Part shown: positions 18,587-28,218 of the stretch, piece after piece | How the letters are laid out: every line of letters starts with the position of its first letter | How positions within the stretch are numbered: the stretch's first letter is position 1 | Assembly (NCBI RefSeq): GCF_021183825.1 | Contig: NZ_CP089211.1 | Location: 4,136,501 to 4,200,500, forward strand | Direction: 5' to 3' | Origin: Sinomicrobium kalidii | GTDB lineage: Bacteria; Bacteroidota; Bacteroidia; Flavobacteriales; Flavobacteriaceae | DNA: 64,000 nt | The notes under the pieces: generated by a model | The model's database searches: none | The model's input: only the letters and a program-made list of their open reading frames with translations | Told to the model about the DNA's origin: nothing | Position numbers and translations under genes: made by a program

Positions 18587-19996
18587 TTATTCATTTTTAA
18601 CTTTTACTATCTGTGCCATCATTTCGGCTTCTGTGGCCAGTTTACCGTTGGCATAGGCATATCCCTGCATATGACAGATACCTCTTCGAATGGGAGATAC
18701 CAATTCCAGTTTAAATATCAGTGTATCGCCCGGCCCCACCTGTTGTTTGAATTTCACCTTGTCTATTTTCATAAAAAAAGTAAGGTAATTTTCCGGATCG
18801 GGAACCGTACTTAATACGAGTATACCTCCTGCCTGGGCCATTGCTTCCACCTGCAGCACACCCGGCATTACGGGAGCCCCGGGGAAGTGTCCCACGAAGA
18901 AAGGTTCGTTCATTGTAATGTTCTTTACGCCCACAACATGTGTATCCGAGAGTTCGAGTATTTTATCCACCAGCAAAAACGGCGGGCGGTGCGGCAGTTT
19001 TTTCATGATGTCCGTTACGTCCATCAAGGGCGGTTTGTTCAGGTCAAACTGCGGTACTTTATTTCTTTTTTCGATCTTGATGATCTTGGACAGCTTTTTG
19101 GCAAACTGGGTATTTACGAAATGCCCGGGTTTATTGGCAATGACCTTACCGCGGATACGCGTACCCACCAGGGCGATATCTCCTATAACGTCCAGTAATT
19201 TGTGTCGAGCCGCTTCGTTGGGATAGTGGAGGGTAAGGTTGTCCAGGATGCCGTTTGGCTTTACGGAGATGGAATCCTTTTTAAAGGCTACTTTGAGTTT
19301 TTCCATCGTTTCCTGAGAGAGTTCCTTGTCTACATAAACAATGGCATTGTTCAGGTCACCTCCCTTTATGAGGCCGTGCTCCAGAAGGGTTTCTATTTCA
19401 TGGAGAAAACTGAAGGTCCTGGCATTGGATATTTCCTTTTTGAATTGCGACAGGTGCTTCAGCGTGGCATTTTGTGTTCCCAGGACCTTGGTGCCGAAGT
19501 CGACCATAGTGGTTATCTGGTATTCATCAGATGGAATAACCGTGATCTCACTCCCGGTTTCTTCGTCCATGTAGGAGATTACATCCTTAACGATGTACTC
19601 TTCTCTTTCGACTTCCTGTTCCACAGTGCCCGCTTTTTCCAGGGCCTCCACAAAATACTTGGAAGAGCCGTCCATTATGGGGGGCTCCGGAGCGTCCAGT
19701 TCTATTAAAACATTATCTATTTCCAATCCCACCAGGGCAGCGAGTACGTGTTCTGAAGTGTGAATCTTAACGCCTTTTTTTTCAAGGTTGGTGCCTCTCT
19801 GGGTGTTTACCACATAATTGGCGTCCGCTTCAATTACAGGGGTACCTTCCAGGTCTATGCGTTTAAAGGCATAACCGTGATTTTCGGGGGCGGGCTTGAA
19901 GGTCATGGTTACCTCATGTCCTGTGTGAAGACCAACTCCCTGTAGTGTAACTTCTTTTGCAACAGTACGTTGTTTAACAACTTTATCACTACTCAT
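18587..19996 (-). CDS. lpxC/fabZ: Bifunctional LpxC deacetylase / FabZ dehydratase
   Basis: A 469-residue fusion typical of Bacteroidota. The first 310 residues are UDP-3-O-acyl-GlcNAc deacetylase, the committed zinc-dependent step of lipid A synthesis ([18 protein letters not shown], later [20 protein letters not shown] with the other zinc ligands). The last 150 residues are the hot-dog-fold (3R)-hydroxyacyl-ACP dehydratase FabZ with [20 protein letters not shown] holding its His and Glu. The fusion links the supply of hydroxyacyl chains and their use in lipid A. Its start overlaps the lpxD stop by 8 bases, so the two are translationally coupled. Confidence 0.97.
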   Translation of the reverse strand: MSSDKVVKQRTVAKEVTLQGVGLHTGHEVTMTFKPAPENHGYAFKRIDLEGTPVIEADANYVVNTQRGTNLEKKGVKIHTSEHVLAALVGLEIDNVLIELDAPEPPIMDGSSKYFVEALEKAGTVEQEVEREEYIVKDVISYMDEETGSEITVIPSDEYQITTMVDFGTKVLGTQNATLKHLSQFKKEISNARTFSFLHEIETLLEHGLIKGGDLNNAIVYVDKELSQETMEKLKVAFKKDSISVKPNGILDNLTLHYPNEAARHKLLDVIGDIALVGTRIRGKVIANKPGHFVNTQFAKKLSKIIKIEKRNKVPQFDLNKPPLMDVTDIMKKLPHRPPFLLVDKILELSDTHVVGVKNITMNEPFFVGHFPGAPVMPGVLQVEAMAQAGGILVLSTVPDPENYLTFFMKIDKVKFKQQVGPGDTLIFKLELVSPIRRGICHMQGYAYANGKLATEAEMMAQIVKVKNE

Positions 19997-21017
19997 TATC
20001 GTTCCGTTTTTTATCTAATTGGTGAATGGTTTGTGCTAATTTGGGCAGATTTTTAAAATGTACGTAAGATTTGTTGAAGTCACCGAGATTAAATGCCGGA
20101 GACCCCTGCAATGCCTCGTCGTCCTGGACATTTCTTGATATTCCGGACTGTGCCTGTATCTTTACGCGGTCGCCTATGGTCAAATGCCCTACGATCCCCA
20201 CCTGTCCGCCTATCATGCAATTTTTCCCGATTTTGGTAGAACCGGCGATACCGGTCTGTGCTGCGATCACGGTATTTTCTCCTATTTCCACATTGTGGGC
20301 TACCTGTATCTGGTTGTCCAGTTTCACCCCTTTTCTTATAATGGTAGAACCCAGCGTGGCCCGGTCTATGGTGGTACCGGCACCGATATCCACATAATCC
20401 TCCAGGATAACATTGCCTGTTTGGGGGACTTTTTTGTACTGGCCGTTCTCTTCCGGGGTAAAACCAAAGCCGTCGGCTCCTATTACCACCCCGCCGTGGA
20501 TAACACAATGGTTGCCAATTACGGTCTCCGAATAGACCTTGGCACCTGCAAATATGGTCACATTGTCGCCTATGGAAACATTGTCTCCTATATAGGCATT
20601 GGGATAGATTTTACAATTATCCCCAATCCGGACGTGATCTCCTATATAAGAAAAGGCCCCGAGGTAGATGTTTTCACCGTAGCGGGCAGAATCGGAAATA
20701 TGGGACGGCTGCTCTATTCCCGTCTTGTTCATCTTCACCTGATTGTAATATTCCAGTAACCTGGAAAATGCTTTGTAGGCGTCTTCTACCTTGATGAGGG
20801 TAGTGGAAAGCCCGGTCTCGGCTTCAAATTCTTTGTTTACAATAGTAATGGAAGCCCTGGTGGTATAAATGTGAGGCTTGTATTTGGGGTTAGCCAGGAA
20901 AGTAAGGTCACCTTCCGTACCTTCTTCTATCTTGGCCAGCTTGGAGACTTCCACATCGGGGTCACCGATAATGTCCCCTTCCAGGATGCCTGCTATTTGA
21001 CTTGCTGTAAATTTCAT
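19989..21017 (-). CDS. lpxD: UDP-3-O-(3-hydroxyacyl)glucosamine N-acyltransferase
   Basis: Third step of lipid A synthesis, 342 residues, the standard length. The N-terminal domain ([29 protein letters not shown]) is the uridine-binding module; the beta helix follows from about 110 to 300 with many hexapeptide repeats and the candidate catalytic His in [16 protein letters not shown]; a C-terminal helix ends the protein. It is first in the operon lpxD, lpxC/fabZ, lpxA, efp, LpxD paralogue, sucD. A TACTTTTG box lies just before the ATG on the minus strand. Confidence 0.96.
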   Translation of the reverse strand: MKFTASQIAGILEGDIIGDPDVEVSKLAKIEEGTEGDLTFLANPKYKPHIYTTRASITIVNKEFEAETGLSTTLIKVEDAYKAFSRLLEYYNQVKMNKTGIEQPSHISDSARYGENIYLGAFSYIGDHVRIGDNCKIYPNAYIGDNVSIGDNVTIFAGAKVYSETVIGNHCVIHGGVVIGADGFGFTPEENGQYKKVPQTGNVILEDYVDIGAGTTIDRATLGSTIIRKGVKLDNQIQVAHNVEIGENTVIAAQTGIAGSTKIGKNCMIGGQVGIVGHLTIGDRVKIQAQSGISRNVQDDEALQGSPAFNLGDFNKSYVHFKNLPKLAQTIHQLDKKRNDNE

Positions 21018-21188
21018 TCTTGCAAAAGTATAAAAAAAGTAAATATTAAGTTGTCGGCTTGTTAAGTTAGTGGGGAATCGGGGGTATACGAATATGGGAC
21101 ATGATCTATTACCGGGCTTAATCCCATGAATTGGCGGGGATTGAAAGCGGGTTTTCCTGTTTAATATTTTTTCCGGTTTTTCTTTCTC

Positions 21189-22424
21189 CTATACGTTTTG
21201 CCCTTGTTTCGGATAGCAGATATAGTATTTGGTCACCAGTTTGGACAGTGCTTTTATATTGAGCAGGTCCGAAGCCTTTACTACGTCAGATTTCTTTCCT
21301 GTTTTCATCAGAATATGAATATTTTCCTTTTCCATGCTGTACGCGAGGTTTTCCACTTCTCCCGTAAATACGAAATACCGTGCCGTTTCTGCCGGGACCC
21401 CGTATTTTTCGATAAAAAGATCGGTGTGTTTTTTTAATTTTTTATCCGAAAAGGGTTTTTTCCTGAACTTTATTTTCAAAAGGTCGCGGTTCAGTAACAT
21501 GGTGCACAAGCGGGAAAGTACAAAATCCTCGTGGAACTGCCATTCCTTCATGGCCGATATAATATCGTAGTCGTCCAGCCTGGAAAAAATGTCGAGGACA
21601 TCAGCATTGAAATCCTGGATTTCCACCTTGTTCCTCAAAAAATATTCCAGGGCGCTGCTCGCGCTCAGGTCGGCCCCTTCCGAAACGAGTTCCTTTGCCC
21701 GTTTCAGTACGCGGATAAGAAGTTGTTCTGCGGACAGCCCCGTTTTGTGCAGGTATGCCTGCCAGTACATCAACCGCCGCGCTACCAGAAATTTTTCTAC
21801 GGAATAAATGCCTTTCTCCTCAATAGCCAATTCGTTGTCTACCACGTTGAGCATGGTGATCAGCCGTTCGGAATTGATATTCCCTTCTGCCACCCCGGTG
21901 TAGAAACTGTCTCTTTTCAGATAGTCGGTACGGTCAATATCGAACTGGCTCGAAATAAGCTGGTGCATGAATTTCCGGTGGTATTCCCCGCGGAACATTT
22001 TAATGGCAAGCGTTAAACTTCCGTTAAAAATACGGTTCAGCTCTTCCATAAAAAGCAGGGATATCCGCTCGTGGCTGACCCCGTTTACGATGCTGTGTTC
22101 CATGGCATGTGAGAAAGGTCCGTGGCCGATATCGTGAAGCAGGATGGCAATGAGTAACGCTTCCTCTTCTTCTTCGGAGATCTCAACCTTCTTAAAACGA
22201 AGGGTTTGTACGGCTTTTTGCATAAGGTGCATGCACCCCAGCGCGTGGTGGAACCTCGTGTGGTGAGCCCCGGGGTAGACCAGGTAAGACAATCCCATTT
22301 GCGAGATTCTGCGAAGCCGTTGAAAGTATTTGTGCTCTATAAGATCAAAAATAAGCGTATTGGGTATGGTAATAAATCCGTAAATTGGATCGTTAAATAT
22401 TTTGAGTTTATTAGTACGTTTCAT
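21189..22424 (-). CDS. HD-domain hydrolase, dGTPase-related
   Basis: A 411-residue protein with an HD metal-dependent phosphohydrolase domain: H in TRFHHALGCMHLM, HD in LLHDIGHGPFSHAME, and a downstream Asp in SSQFDIDRTDYLKRD. The order and spacing resemble the dNTP triphosphohydrolase (SAMHD1-like/dGTPase-related) group, whose members hydrolyse dNTPs or act as HD nucleotidases. It is conserved in Flavobacteriaceae next to lpxD and opposite porX. It is transcribed on the minus strand, with 171 bases before lpxD, so it may share a transcript with the lipid A operon. Substrate not determined. Confidence 0.87.
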   Translation of the reverse strand: MKRTNKLKIFNDPIYGFITIPNTLIFDLIEHKYFQRLRRISQMGLSYLVYPGAHHTRFHHALGCMHLMQKAVQTLRFKKVEISEEEEEALLIAILLHDIGHGPFSHAMEHSIVNGVSHERISLLFMEELNRIFNGSLTLAIKMFRGEYHRKFMHQLISSQFDIDRTDYLKRDSFYTGVAEGNINSERLITMLNVVDNELAIEEKGIYSVEKFLVARRLMYWQAYLHKTGLSAEQLLIRVLKRAKELVSEGADLSASSALEYFLRNKVEIQDFNADVLDIFSRLDDYDIISAMKEWQFHEDFVLSRLCTMLLNRDLLKIKFRKKPFSDKKLKKHTDLFIEKYGVPAETARYFVFTGEVENLAYSMEKENIHILMKTGKKSDVVKASDLLNIKALSKLVTKYYICYPKQGQNV

Positions 22425-22527
22425 ATGTTTATTTTTGGCCCGAAATTATACCTGTAAACCCCGGTCCGATGATTTTTTCCCCTCTTATGACAAAGGAATA
22501 CCAAATGCAAAATACAAATATACGGAT

Positions 22528-24075
22528 ATGAGCAACATAAAAATACTGTGGGTCGATGATGAAATTGATTTGCTGAAACCCCACATTCTCTTTCTCGAAA
22601 AGAAAAATTACACCATAGCTACCTGTCAGAGCGGTGCAGATGCCATAGAGGATGTAAACGAAAATAACTACGATATCGTTTTCCTGGATGAAAACATGCC
22701 CGGACTTACCGGTCTGGAAACCCTTACGGAGATCAAGTCGAAGCGACCGAACCTTCCGGTGGTAATGATCACCAAAAGCGAGGAAGAGTACCTTATGGAA
22801 GAAGCCATAGGTTCTAAAATAGCCGATTACCTCATAAAACCTGTGAATCCCAATCAAATACTGCTGTCCCTGAAAAAGAACCTGGATCATTCCAGGCTGG
22901 TATCGGAAAAGACTACGGCCAATTATCAGCAGGAATTCCGAAAGATAGCGATGGATATGGCCATGGTCAATTCTTATGAAGAATGGGTGGTGCTCTATAA
23001 AAAGCTGTTGTACTGGGAGCTGGAACTGGAGAATATCGAGGACATCGGAATGGTGGAAATACTGGAATCGCAGAAAACCGAAGCCAACACGCAATATGGT
23101 AAATTTATTGAAAAGAATTACCCGAAGTGGTTTTCTGACGGTGAAGGCCCGGTGATGTCGCACACCATGTTCCGGGAGCTGGTGGTGCCCGAATTGCAGA
23201 AAAACAAACCGACATTGCTCGTGGTTATAGATAACCTGAGGTACGACCAGTGGATGGCTATTGAAGATGCGGTTAACATCCATTACAAAACCGGGAAAGA
23301 GGTTCCTTACTGCAGTATCCTCCCTACGGCTACGCAATATGCCAGAAATGCCATTTTCTCCGGTTTGATGCCGGCCGAAATGGAAAAGCTGTATCCCGGT
23401 TTCTGGAAGAATGATACGGATGAAGGCGGTAAAAACCTGCACGAGGCCGATTTTCTCAACGAACAGATACGCCGCCTGGGACTGGACATCAAATGGGAAT
23501 ATCACAAAATATCTTCGCTGAAAGCAGGACGGCAACTGGCGCAGAATTTCAAGTCGCAGAAGAATAATGACCTCACGGTGATAGTGTATAACTTTGTGGA
23601 TATACTCTCGCATTCCAAGACCGAAATGGAAGTGATCAAGGAACTGGCCTCCAACGACAAAGCGTATCGCTCGCTGACCCAAAGCTGGTTCAGGAATTCA
23701 CCGTTACTGGAAATCATTCAGCAGTCGCAGCAACTCGGCTTTAAATTGCTGCTCACTACAGACCACGGGACCATAAATGTTAAAAATCCGTCCAAGGTGA
23801 TCGGGGATAAGGAAACCAGTCTGAACCTCCGTTATAAAACGGGGAGGAGCCTGTCTTATGAAAACAAGGAGGTGTTTGCCGCAAAACGGCCCAAAGACAT
23901 CCATCTGCCGTCCATAAACATGAGCAGTTCGTTTATCTTTGCCAAGGACGACCTTTTCTTTGCGTATCCGAACAACTACAATCATTATGTGAGTTATTAC
24001 CGGAATACCTACCAGCACGGCGGAATATCACTGGAAGAAATGATCATACCTTTTGTAGTCCTGGAGCCGCGGTAA
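22528..24075 (+). CDS. porX: Response regulator PorX of the type IX secretion system
   Basis: Start MSNIKILWVDDE at 22528 gives 515 residues; the longer frame upstream adds 42 residues lacking family features. The receiver domain (1-125) has the acidic pair DDE (10-12), the phospho-acceptor Asp54 in FLDEN and Lys in YLIKPVNP. The rest is an alkaline-phosphatase-superfamily PglZ domain with VVIDNLRYDQW and LTTDHGTINV metal motifs. Known biology: PorX with sensor PorY controls type IX secretion and gliding genes, and its PglZ domain is a phosphodiesterase. No PorY is seen beside it, as is usual. It is divergent from the HD gene with about 100 bases between starts. Confidence 0.95.
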   Translation: MSNIKILWVDDEIDLLKPHILFLEKKNYTIATCQSGADAIEDVNENNYDIVFLDENMPGLTGLETLTEIKSKRPNLPVVMITKSEEEYLMEEAIGSKIADYLIKPVNPNQILLSLKKNLDHSRLVSEKTTANYQQEFRKIAMDMAMVNSYEEWVVLYKKLLYWELELENIEDIGMVEILESQKTEANTQYGKFIEKNYPKWFSDGEGPVMSHTMFRELVVPELQKNKPTLLVVIDNLRYDQWMAIEDAVNIHYKTGKEVPYCSILPTATQYARNAIFSGLMPAEMEKLYPGFWKNDTDEGGKNLHEADFLNEQIRRLGLDIKWEYHKISSLKAGRQLAQNFKSQKNNDLTVIVYNFVDILSHSKTEMEVIKELASNDKAYRSLTQSWFRNSPLLEIIQQSQQLGFKLLLTTDHGTINVKNPSKVIGDKETSLNLRYKTGRSLSYENKEVFAAKRPKDIHLPSINMSSSFIFAKDDLFFAYPNNYNHYVSYYRNTYQHGGISLEEMIIPFVVLEPR

Positions 24076-24321
24076 TTAAGGGATAAAGAATGCTGAATAC
24101 CGAATAATGAATGATGAAGTGTAAGTTCAGATAGTACTTTACTGATGATGTGGTGTTCCTTTTATTAACCGCATGTCAGACTCATTTTGTCAGTTTCTCC
24201 GGAGACGTTGTGTCCTTTTGTTGTTGAAAAAGGGCTTCAATGGATCAGGTAAACTTCAGGATATTACTACGAGATCATATTTCATCATTCGGCAGTTCGA
24301 AATTCAATAGTTACGTAATAC
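24076..24321. other. Intergenic region between porX and tsaE
   Basis: No gene is seen in these 246 bases. Near the left end is a repetitive segment GAATACCGAATAATGAATG and near the right end a roughly inverted counterpart (TTTCATCATTCGGCAGTTCG), which could form a large weak hairpin over most of the gap. Confidence 0.4.
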
Positions 24322-24729
24322 ATGAAAAAAATAAGCTATACCCTGGCTGATATCGATAAGGTGGCCCGGCAGCTCATTGACGAGGTTCCGGATAAAACCT
24401 TGTTGTTTTACGGAGCAATGGGCGTGGGGAAGACCACACTCATAAAATCACTCGCAAAACAGCTTGGGGTGGAAGATATTACTGGCAGTCCCACTTTTGG
24501 CCTGGTCAACGAATATGAAGGGGCAGGCGGGCTCAGGATCTACCATTTTGACTTTTACCGGATAGCCGACGAAAGCGAAGCGCTGGATATCGGTATAGAG
24601 GACTACCTGTATACCGGCGACTGGATCTTTATCGAATGGCCGGAAAAGATAGAGGGGCTATTGCCGGAAGAGGCGGTGACCATTCGTATGGAAAAAAGTG
24701 CAACGGGGAGCCGGGAATTGTCTTTTTGA
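24322..24729 (+). CDS. tsaE: tRNA threonylcarbamoyladenosine biosynthesis ATPase TsaE
   Basis: A 135-residue P-loop ATPase that helps TsaB/TsaD complete the t6A37 modification of ANN-decoding tRNAs. Walker A is GAMGVGKTTLIK (about 34-45), the switch-like motif is TGSPTFGLVNEYEG, and FDFYRI and IEWPEKIEGLLP are standard TsaE blocks. The length is normal for the family. It follows porX on the same strand, as in many Flavobacteriaceae, though 246 bases separate them. Confidence 0.95.
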   Translation: MKKISYTLADIDKVARQLIDEVPDKTLLFYGAMGVGKTTLIKSLAKQLGVEDITGSPTFGLVNEYEGAGGLRIYHFDFYRIADESEALDIGIEDYLYTGDWIFIEWPEKIEGLLPEEAVTIRMEKSATGSRELSF

Positions 24730-24850
24730 TCGGAAACCCGGAACCGGAAAAAATAATGGTATTTTTGTGGGGAGTAAATCCGTAGCCGACGGATTTTTAA
24801 ACAGCATTAATCCATATAATCTATGGGAAAAGCACAGTAAACCTGAAAAA

Positions 24851-25735
24851 ATGTACAAGACCTTATTCGACAACATCGGAAATACGCCCCTTGTGGCGAC
24901 CAGGACTTTGGTGAAGAACAAGAACATCACCCTCCTTCTGAAACTGGAAGGCAACAACCCCGGAGGCAGTGTGAAGGACAGGGCGGCCTACAACATGATA
25001 AAAAGCGCACTGGAGCGGAAAGAGATAACACCGGAAACCAGGATTATCGAGGCTACAAGTGGCAATACCGGTATTGCACTGGCCATGATAGCCGGCTTGT
25101 TTAAGCTGGACATAGAACTGGTTATGCCCGAAAACTCTACAAAAGAAAGGGTGCAGACCATGCGGGCGTATGGGGCGAAGGTAACACTTACCCCGTCTGA
25201 TGTCGGTATAGAAGGGTCCCGGGATTATGCAGAGAAAAAGATGGAGGAAGAAGGGTATGTAATGCTCAACCAGTTTGGTAATGACGACAACTGGAAAGCC
25301 CATTACAAAACAACGGGCCCGGAGATATGGCGGGATACGGAAGGTGAGATCACTCATTTTGTCTCGGCCATGGGCACTACGGGGACCATAATGGGGACGT
25401 CGACCTACCTGAAAGAGAAAAATGCTGCCGTACGTATTGTGGGTGTACAGCCTACGGACGATTCCAGCATTCCCGGGATACGGAAGTGGCCGGAAGAATA
25501 CCTGCCCGGAATATTCAATCCTGCAAAAGTGGATGAAGTCATTGAGGTAAGTGAAACCGAAGCTGCGGATATGACCAGGCGCCTTGCGCGTGAGGAAGGG
25601 ATTTTTGCCGGGATGAGCAGCGGGGGAGCTGTCTGCGCTGCGCTGAAACTGGCAGAAACACTGAAGGAAGGAGTTGTTGTGGCGATCATCTGTGACCGTG
25701 GCGACAGGTACCTGTCTTCCGACCTGTTCGGTTAG
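24851..25735 (+). CDS. cysM: Cysteine synthase, CysM type
   Basis: PLP-dependent O-acetylserine sulfhydrylase making cysteine from O-acetylserine and sulfide (or thiosulfate for CysM). The start MYKTLFDNIGNTPL at 24851 gives 294 residues; the open frame extends 51 codons upstream but overlaps tsaE and lacks family sequence. The PLP Lys is in NNPGGSVKDRAAY, the asparagine loop is TSGNTGIALA, and the phosphate-binding loop is MGTTGTIMGTS. The length and C-terminal CDRGDRYLSS favour CysM over CysK. A weak inverted repeat (25787-25796 with 25840-25849) follows the stop. Confidence 0.92.
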   Translation: MYKTLFDNIGNTPLVATRTLVKNKNITLLLKLEGNNPGGSVKDRAAYNMIKSALERKEITPETRIIEATSGNTGIALAMIAGLFKLDIELVMPENSTKERVQTMRAYGAKVTLTPSDVGIEGSRDYAEKKMEEEGYVMLNQFGNDDNWKAHYKTTGPEIWRDTEGEITHFVSAMGTTGTIMGTSTYLKEKNAAVRIVGVQPTDDSSIPGIRKWPEEYLPGIFNPAKVDEVIEVSETEAADMTRRLAREEGIFAGMSSGGAVCAALKLAETLKEGVVVAIICDRGDRYLSSDLFG

Positions 25736-25860
25736 TTCTGGAGTTGATTAGTCCGGGAATTCCGGAATTGGTGGGGACCGGGGAAAATATAAGATGCTTC
25801 GTAAAAGCAGCGAATCGAGGTCTGACATCTCAAATCCAACATCTTATATCTATCTGAAAA

Positions 25861-26186
25861 AAAGCAGGCCTGTAAGCCGGATTCTGTCGGGTCTTATCAT
25901 TTATCTGGGATACCGGTTGCCCGGTATCTCTAACCGCCTACCCTCCGGCTCCCGCTGTGAACGAGTCGGGCGCGCAACCCTGAGCCGGTTTACATGGCGT
26001 TGCACCGCGTAGAGTTTACCTGATTTCACTACAGCATTACCTGTACATCCTTTCTGTTGCACTGGTCCTCTCCGCTTTAACGGAGGGCGGGTGTTACCCG
26101 CTACGCCGCGCTGTGGTGTCCGGACTTTCCTCACCCCGGAATCCGATAGTTATCGGGACGGGGAGCGATAAGACGGCCTGCGGGGC
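25861..26186 (-). ncRNA. rnpB: RNase P RNA (class A)
   Basis: Catalytic RNA of RNase P, which matures tRNA 5' ends. On the minus strand the 5' end GCAGGCC (plus coordinates 26175-26181) pairs with the 3' end GGCCTGC to form P1, and the highly conserved block GAGGAAAGTCCGGACACC (about 26,118-26,135) marks P4 and its surroundings. The 3' end carries GAATCCGGCTTACAGGCC, the usual signature, followed by a T-run. The exact ends are estimated. The P3 arm contains a palindrome (CCCGATAACTATCGGA on the minus strand) like the intergenic repeat at 4722-4737, an extension of that helix. Confidence 0.95.
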
Positions 26187-26247
26187 AAAGATACGAAGCT
26201 TTTCGGGTAAAACGGTTATCTGCACATGTCTTTGTTCCGGAATCTGT

Positions 26248-26766
26248 TTAATCGAGAAAATCACTTACCTCTCTTTTAATGTATGCAAGGGCTGCCCCGG
26301 AAGGCGAGGTTTTGTCGAGCAGTTCGTTGAGGACGGTTTCCCGGAGTTTGTCGGCGGAGTCTGTCTTTTCACTCATATTGGCCTTTCTGATAAGCTGTAT
26401 GGTGGTGTTCTTGGCGGTTTTTATCACGTTCCAGCATTCATCACTCATGTATATCTGCTGGGACAGGTTGTGGTCGTATTCGTTTTCGATGTTCCTGATG
26501 AGCAGGCTTTCATAATCTTCCTTGCTGGTGCCGTTGGGCGTAACCCGCAAAAGCAGTTTGGAGGGATTTATGCGTTCCAGGAAGAGTACCATGCGCTCAT
26601 AAGCCTGTAGGCGGACAGGGACGGTTTGTTTATGACTTTCCCGTTGCAGGAGAAAACGCCGGCGGGCATTTTCGTTTTTGACAAACTGGGTGAATGAATA
26701 ATAGGCAACCAGCCCTGTGATCAGGGCGGGAATACAATAAAAGAGTAAATCTAATGCCGGAGTCAT
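26248..26766 (-). CDS. Conserved hypothetical protein with one membrane anchor
   Basis: A 172-residue protein with one N-terminal membrane helix (about 6-24, LLFYCIPALITGLVAYYSF) and a mostly helical, charged cytosolic part (QAYERMVLFLERINPSKLLLRV). I believe it belongs to a conserved Bacteroidota family without known function but cannot name it with confidence. It lies next to rnpB and downstream of the 5'-nucleotidase-like gene, all on the minus strand, 85 bases apart. Confidence 0.75.
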   Translation of the reverse strand: MTPALDLLFYCIPALITGLVAYYSFTQFVKNENARRRFLLQRESHKQTVPVRLQAYERMVLFLERINPSKLLLRVTPNGTSKEDYESLLIRNIENEYDHNLSQQIYMSDECWNVIKTAKNTTIQLIRKANMSEKTDSADKLRETVLNELLDKTSPSGAALAYIKREVSDFLD

Positions 26767-26851
26767 GGTTTGTTATTTATACGGTTATGCGATGGGTGTG
26801 TTATATAACGTATGACACGTGAAAATTGTTATGGACGAAATATAAATCAAT

Positions 26852-27655
26852 TCAGTCCCTTACAAAACGATCATCCCGAACTGCACGGATGGTATCGGTC
26901 CTGGAAAAATAATCGATCATGGCGTTCCGGATGCGGTAATCCACAGGGGTGACGCTTACCGGATCGAGGAAAAAGTCCATGTGGTCCCCTCCGTTCATCA
27001 GATAATCTGATGTGGCTATAAAATAGGTCTTGCCTTTTTCTACCGGATTCCCTCCTATACGAACACTTTTGAGGCTACCGTCTTTCTGAAGGGAGAGTGT
27101 AATACCGCTTATGGGGTGTGCGGTTTTTCCTTTTACGAGGTAATTGACCATTTCCCTTACTTTTTCTTCTGAAAGTTCCAGGATTACAATGGTATTTTCA
27201 AAAGGCATTACCTCGTAGGCCGTGCGTGCCGTAACATGTCCCTCGGGCATAATGGCCCGGATGCCGCCAAAATTAAGGAGTACGGCGTCGATGTGTTTTT
27301 CCGTTCTTTTGTGGAATACGGGATCGGCCTGTTCCATGACAATATCGGCCATTAGATTGCCGATGGCCGTGTTCAGTTCCCCGTCCGTTTTGCTCAGAGT
27401 CGAGGGGTTGTAGGCCAGGGGAGCACTGAGATCCTTGTCGATATGTTCCCGGAACGGGCGTATAAAATCGTCGACAGACTTGTCTTCCTCGATACTGTCG
27501 TTAATGTTGATCTCTTTTCCTTCTATTTTTGAAATTTTCCGGGCAGAACCGTTACCTTCGCCTTTACAGGAAAAAAATAAGGTGAATGTTATAAAAACAA
27601 CAAAATGTGTTATTTTTATGTGTTTATGAGACGGTACAACTATGTTTTTATGCAT
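26852..27655 (-). CDS. 5'-nucleotidase C-terminal-domain lipoprotein
   Basis: A 267-residue protein consisting of a lipoprotein signal (lipobox LFFSC, Cys at about residue 29) and a 5'-nucleotidase C-terminal (substrate-binding) domain: NLMADIVMEQADPVF, LLNFGGIRAIMPEG, MPFENTIVILEL and NGGDHMDFF. In the two-domain UshA-type enzymes this half binds the nucleoside while the metallophosphatase half does catalysis. In many Flavobacteriaceae the two halves are adjacent separate genes; here no metallophosphatase gene flanks this one on either side, so the catalytic partner must be elsewhere or absent. Confidence 0.88.
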   Translation of the reverse strand: MHKNIVVPSHKHIKITHFVVFITFTLFFSCKGEGNGSARKISKIEGKEININDSIEEDKSVDDFIRPFREHIDKDLSAPLAYNPSTLSKTDGELNTAIGNLMADIVMEQADPVFHKRTEKHIDAVLLNFGGIRAIMPEGHVTARTAYEVMPFENTIVILELSEEKVREMVNYLVKGKTAHPISGITLSLQKDGSLKSVRIGGNPVEKGKTYFIATSDYLMNGGDHMDFFLDPVSVTPVDYRIRNAMIDYFSRTDTIRAVRDDRFVRD

Positions 27656-27665
27656 GGTAATGTAT

Positions 27666-27673
27666 TACATTTG
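27666..27673 (+). promoter_or_regulatory. -7 box upstream of the DUF6913/dapA pair
   Basis: TACATTTG matches TAnnTTTG and lies 19 bases before the chosen ATG at 27693, which supports that start over the upstream in-frame ATGs. No clear -33 TTG was found. Confidence 0.45.
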
Positions 27674-27692
27674 CAAAACAAAGCGAAGGTAT

Positions 27693-28217
27693 ATGTTTTT
27701 TAAGAAATATAAGGAAAAAGCTGCGCACAAAATTCTCGCAAGAGGCCTGCCTGCTAACAGCGGGAGGCACGATGCGGGAAGTGACAAGGTATCTTCGCTG
27801 GCCTGCGTGGTAAACCTGGACGAATTCGATGATGTAGAGGCGTTTAAGGAGCTTGCAAGAGATATGCAGGTCCGGCAGGAAAACTTCAGGATTATTGGTT
27901 ATACCGACAGGAAGGATGCCAACGCCTATTACGGAATCCCGGTCTTCCGGGATGAAGACCTGGGGTGGAAGGGAGTGATCCGCAATGACCGCTATCAGCA
28001 GTTGCTGGACAAGCCCTATGATATGCTGATCAGTTATTACAGTCGTCCCGGTTTGTTGCTCGGGCTGGCCACTTTTCAGGTCAACGCCGCATTCAAGGTA
28101 GGGTTGAAGGGCGAGTATGAAAAAGGAAATGATTTTATAATGAACATTACTCCGGAGCGGTTTCCGGAATTCAGAAAAGAGTTAATTAAATATCTCAACA
28201 TTTTAAATAAGATATAA
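27693..28217 (+). CDS. DUF6913 family protein
   Basis: A 174-residue protein starting [18 protein letters not shown]; upstream in-frame ATGs would extend over the promoter box. It contains alternating strands and helices ([47 protein letters not shown]) and matches my memory of DUF6913, a family of unknown function found upstream of dapA in Flavobacteriaceae. Its stop is 1 base before the dapA ATG, so the two are cotranscribed. No catalytic motif is evident. Confidence 0.75.
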   Translation: MFFKKYKEKAAHKILARGLPANSGRHDAGSDKVSSLACVVNLDEFDDVEAFKELARDMQVRQENFRIIGYTDRKDANAYYGIPVFRDEDLGWKGVIRNDRYQQLLDKPYDMLISYYSRPGLLLGLATFQVNAAFKVGLKGEYEKGNDFIMNITPERFPEFRKELIKYLNILNKI

Positions 28218-28218
28218 A

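Noticed and set aside
22429..23682. Minus-strand open frame of 417 codons
   Set aside because: Antisense to porX, which has intact receiver and PglZ motifs; the antisense product is Phe/His/Gln-rich and unlike a protein.
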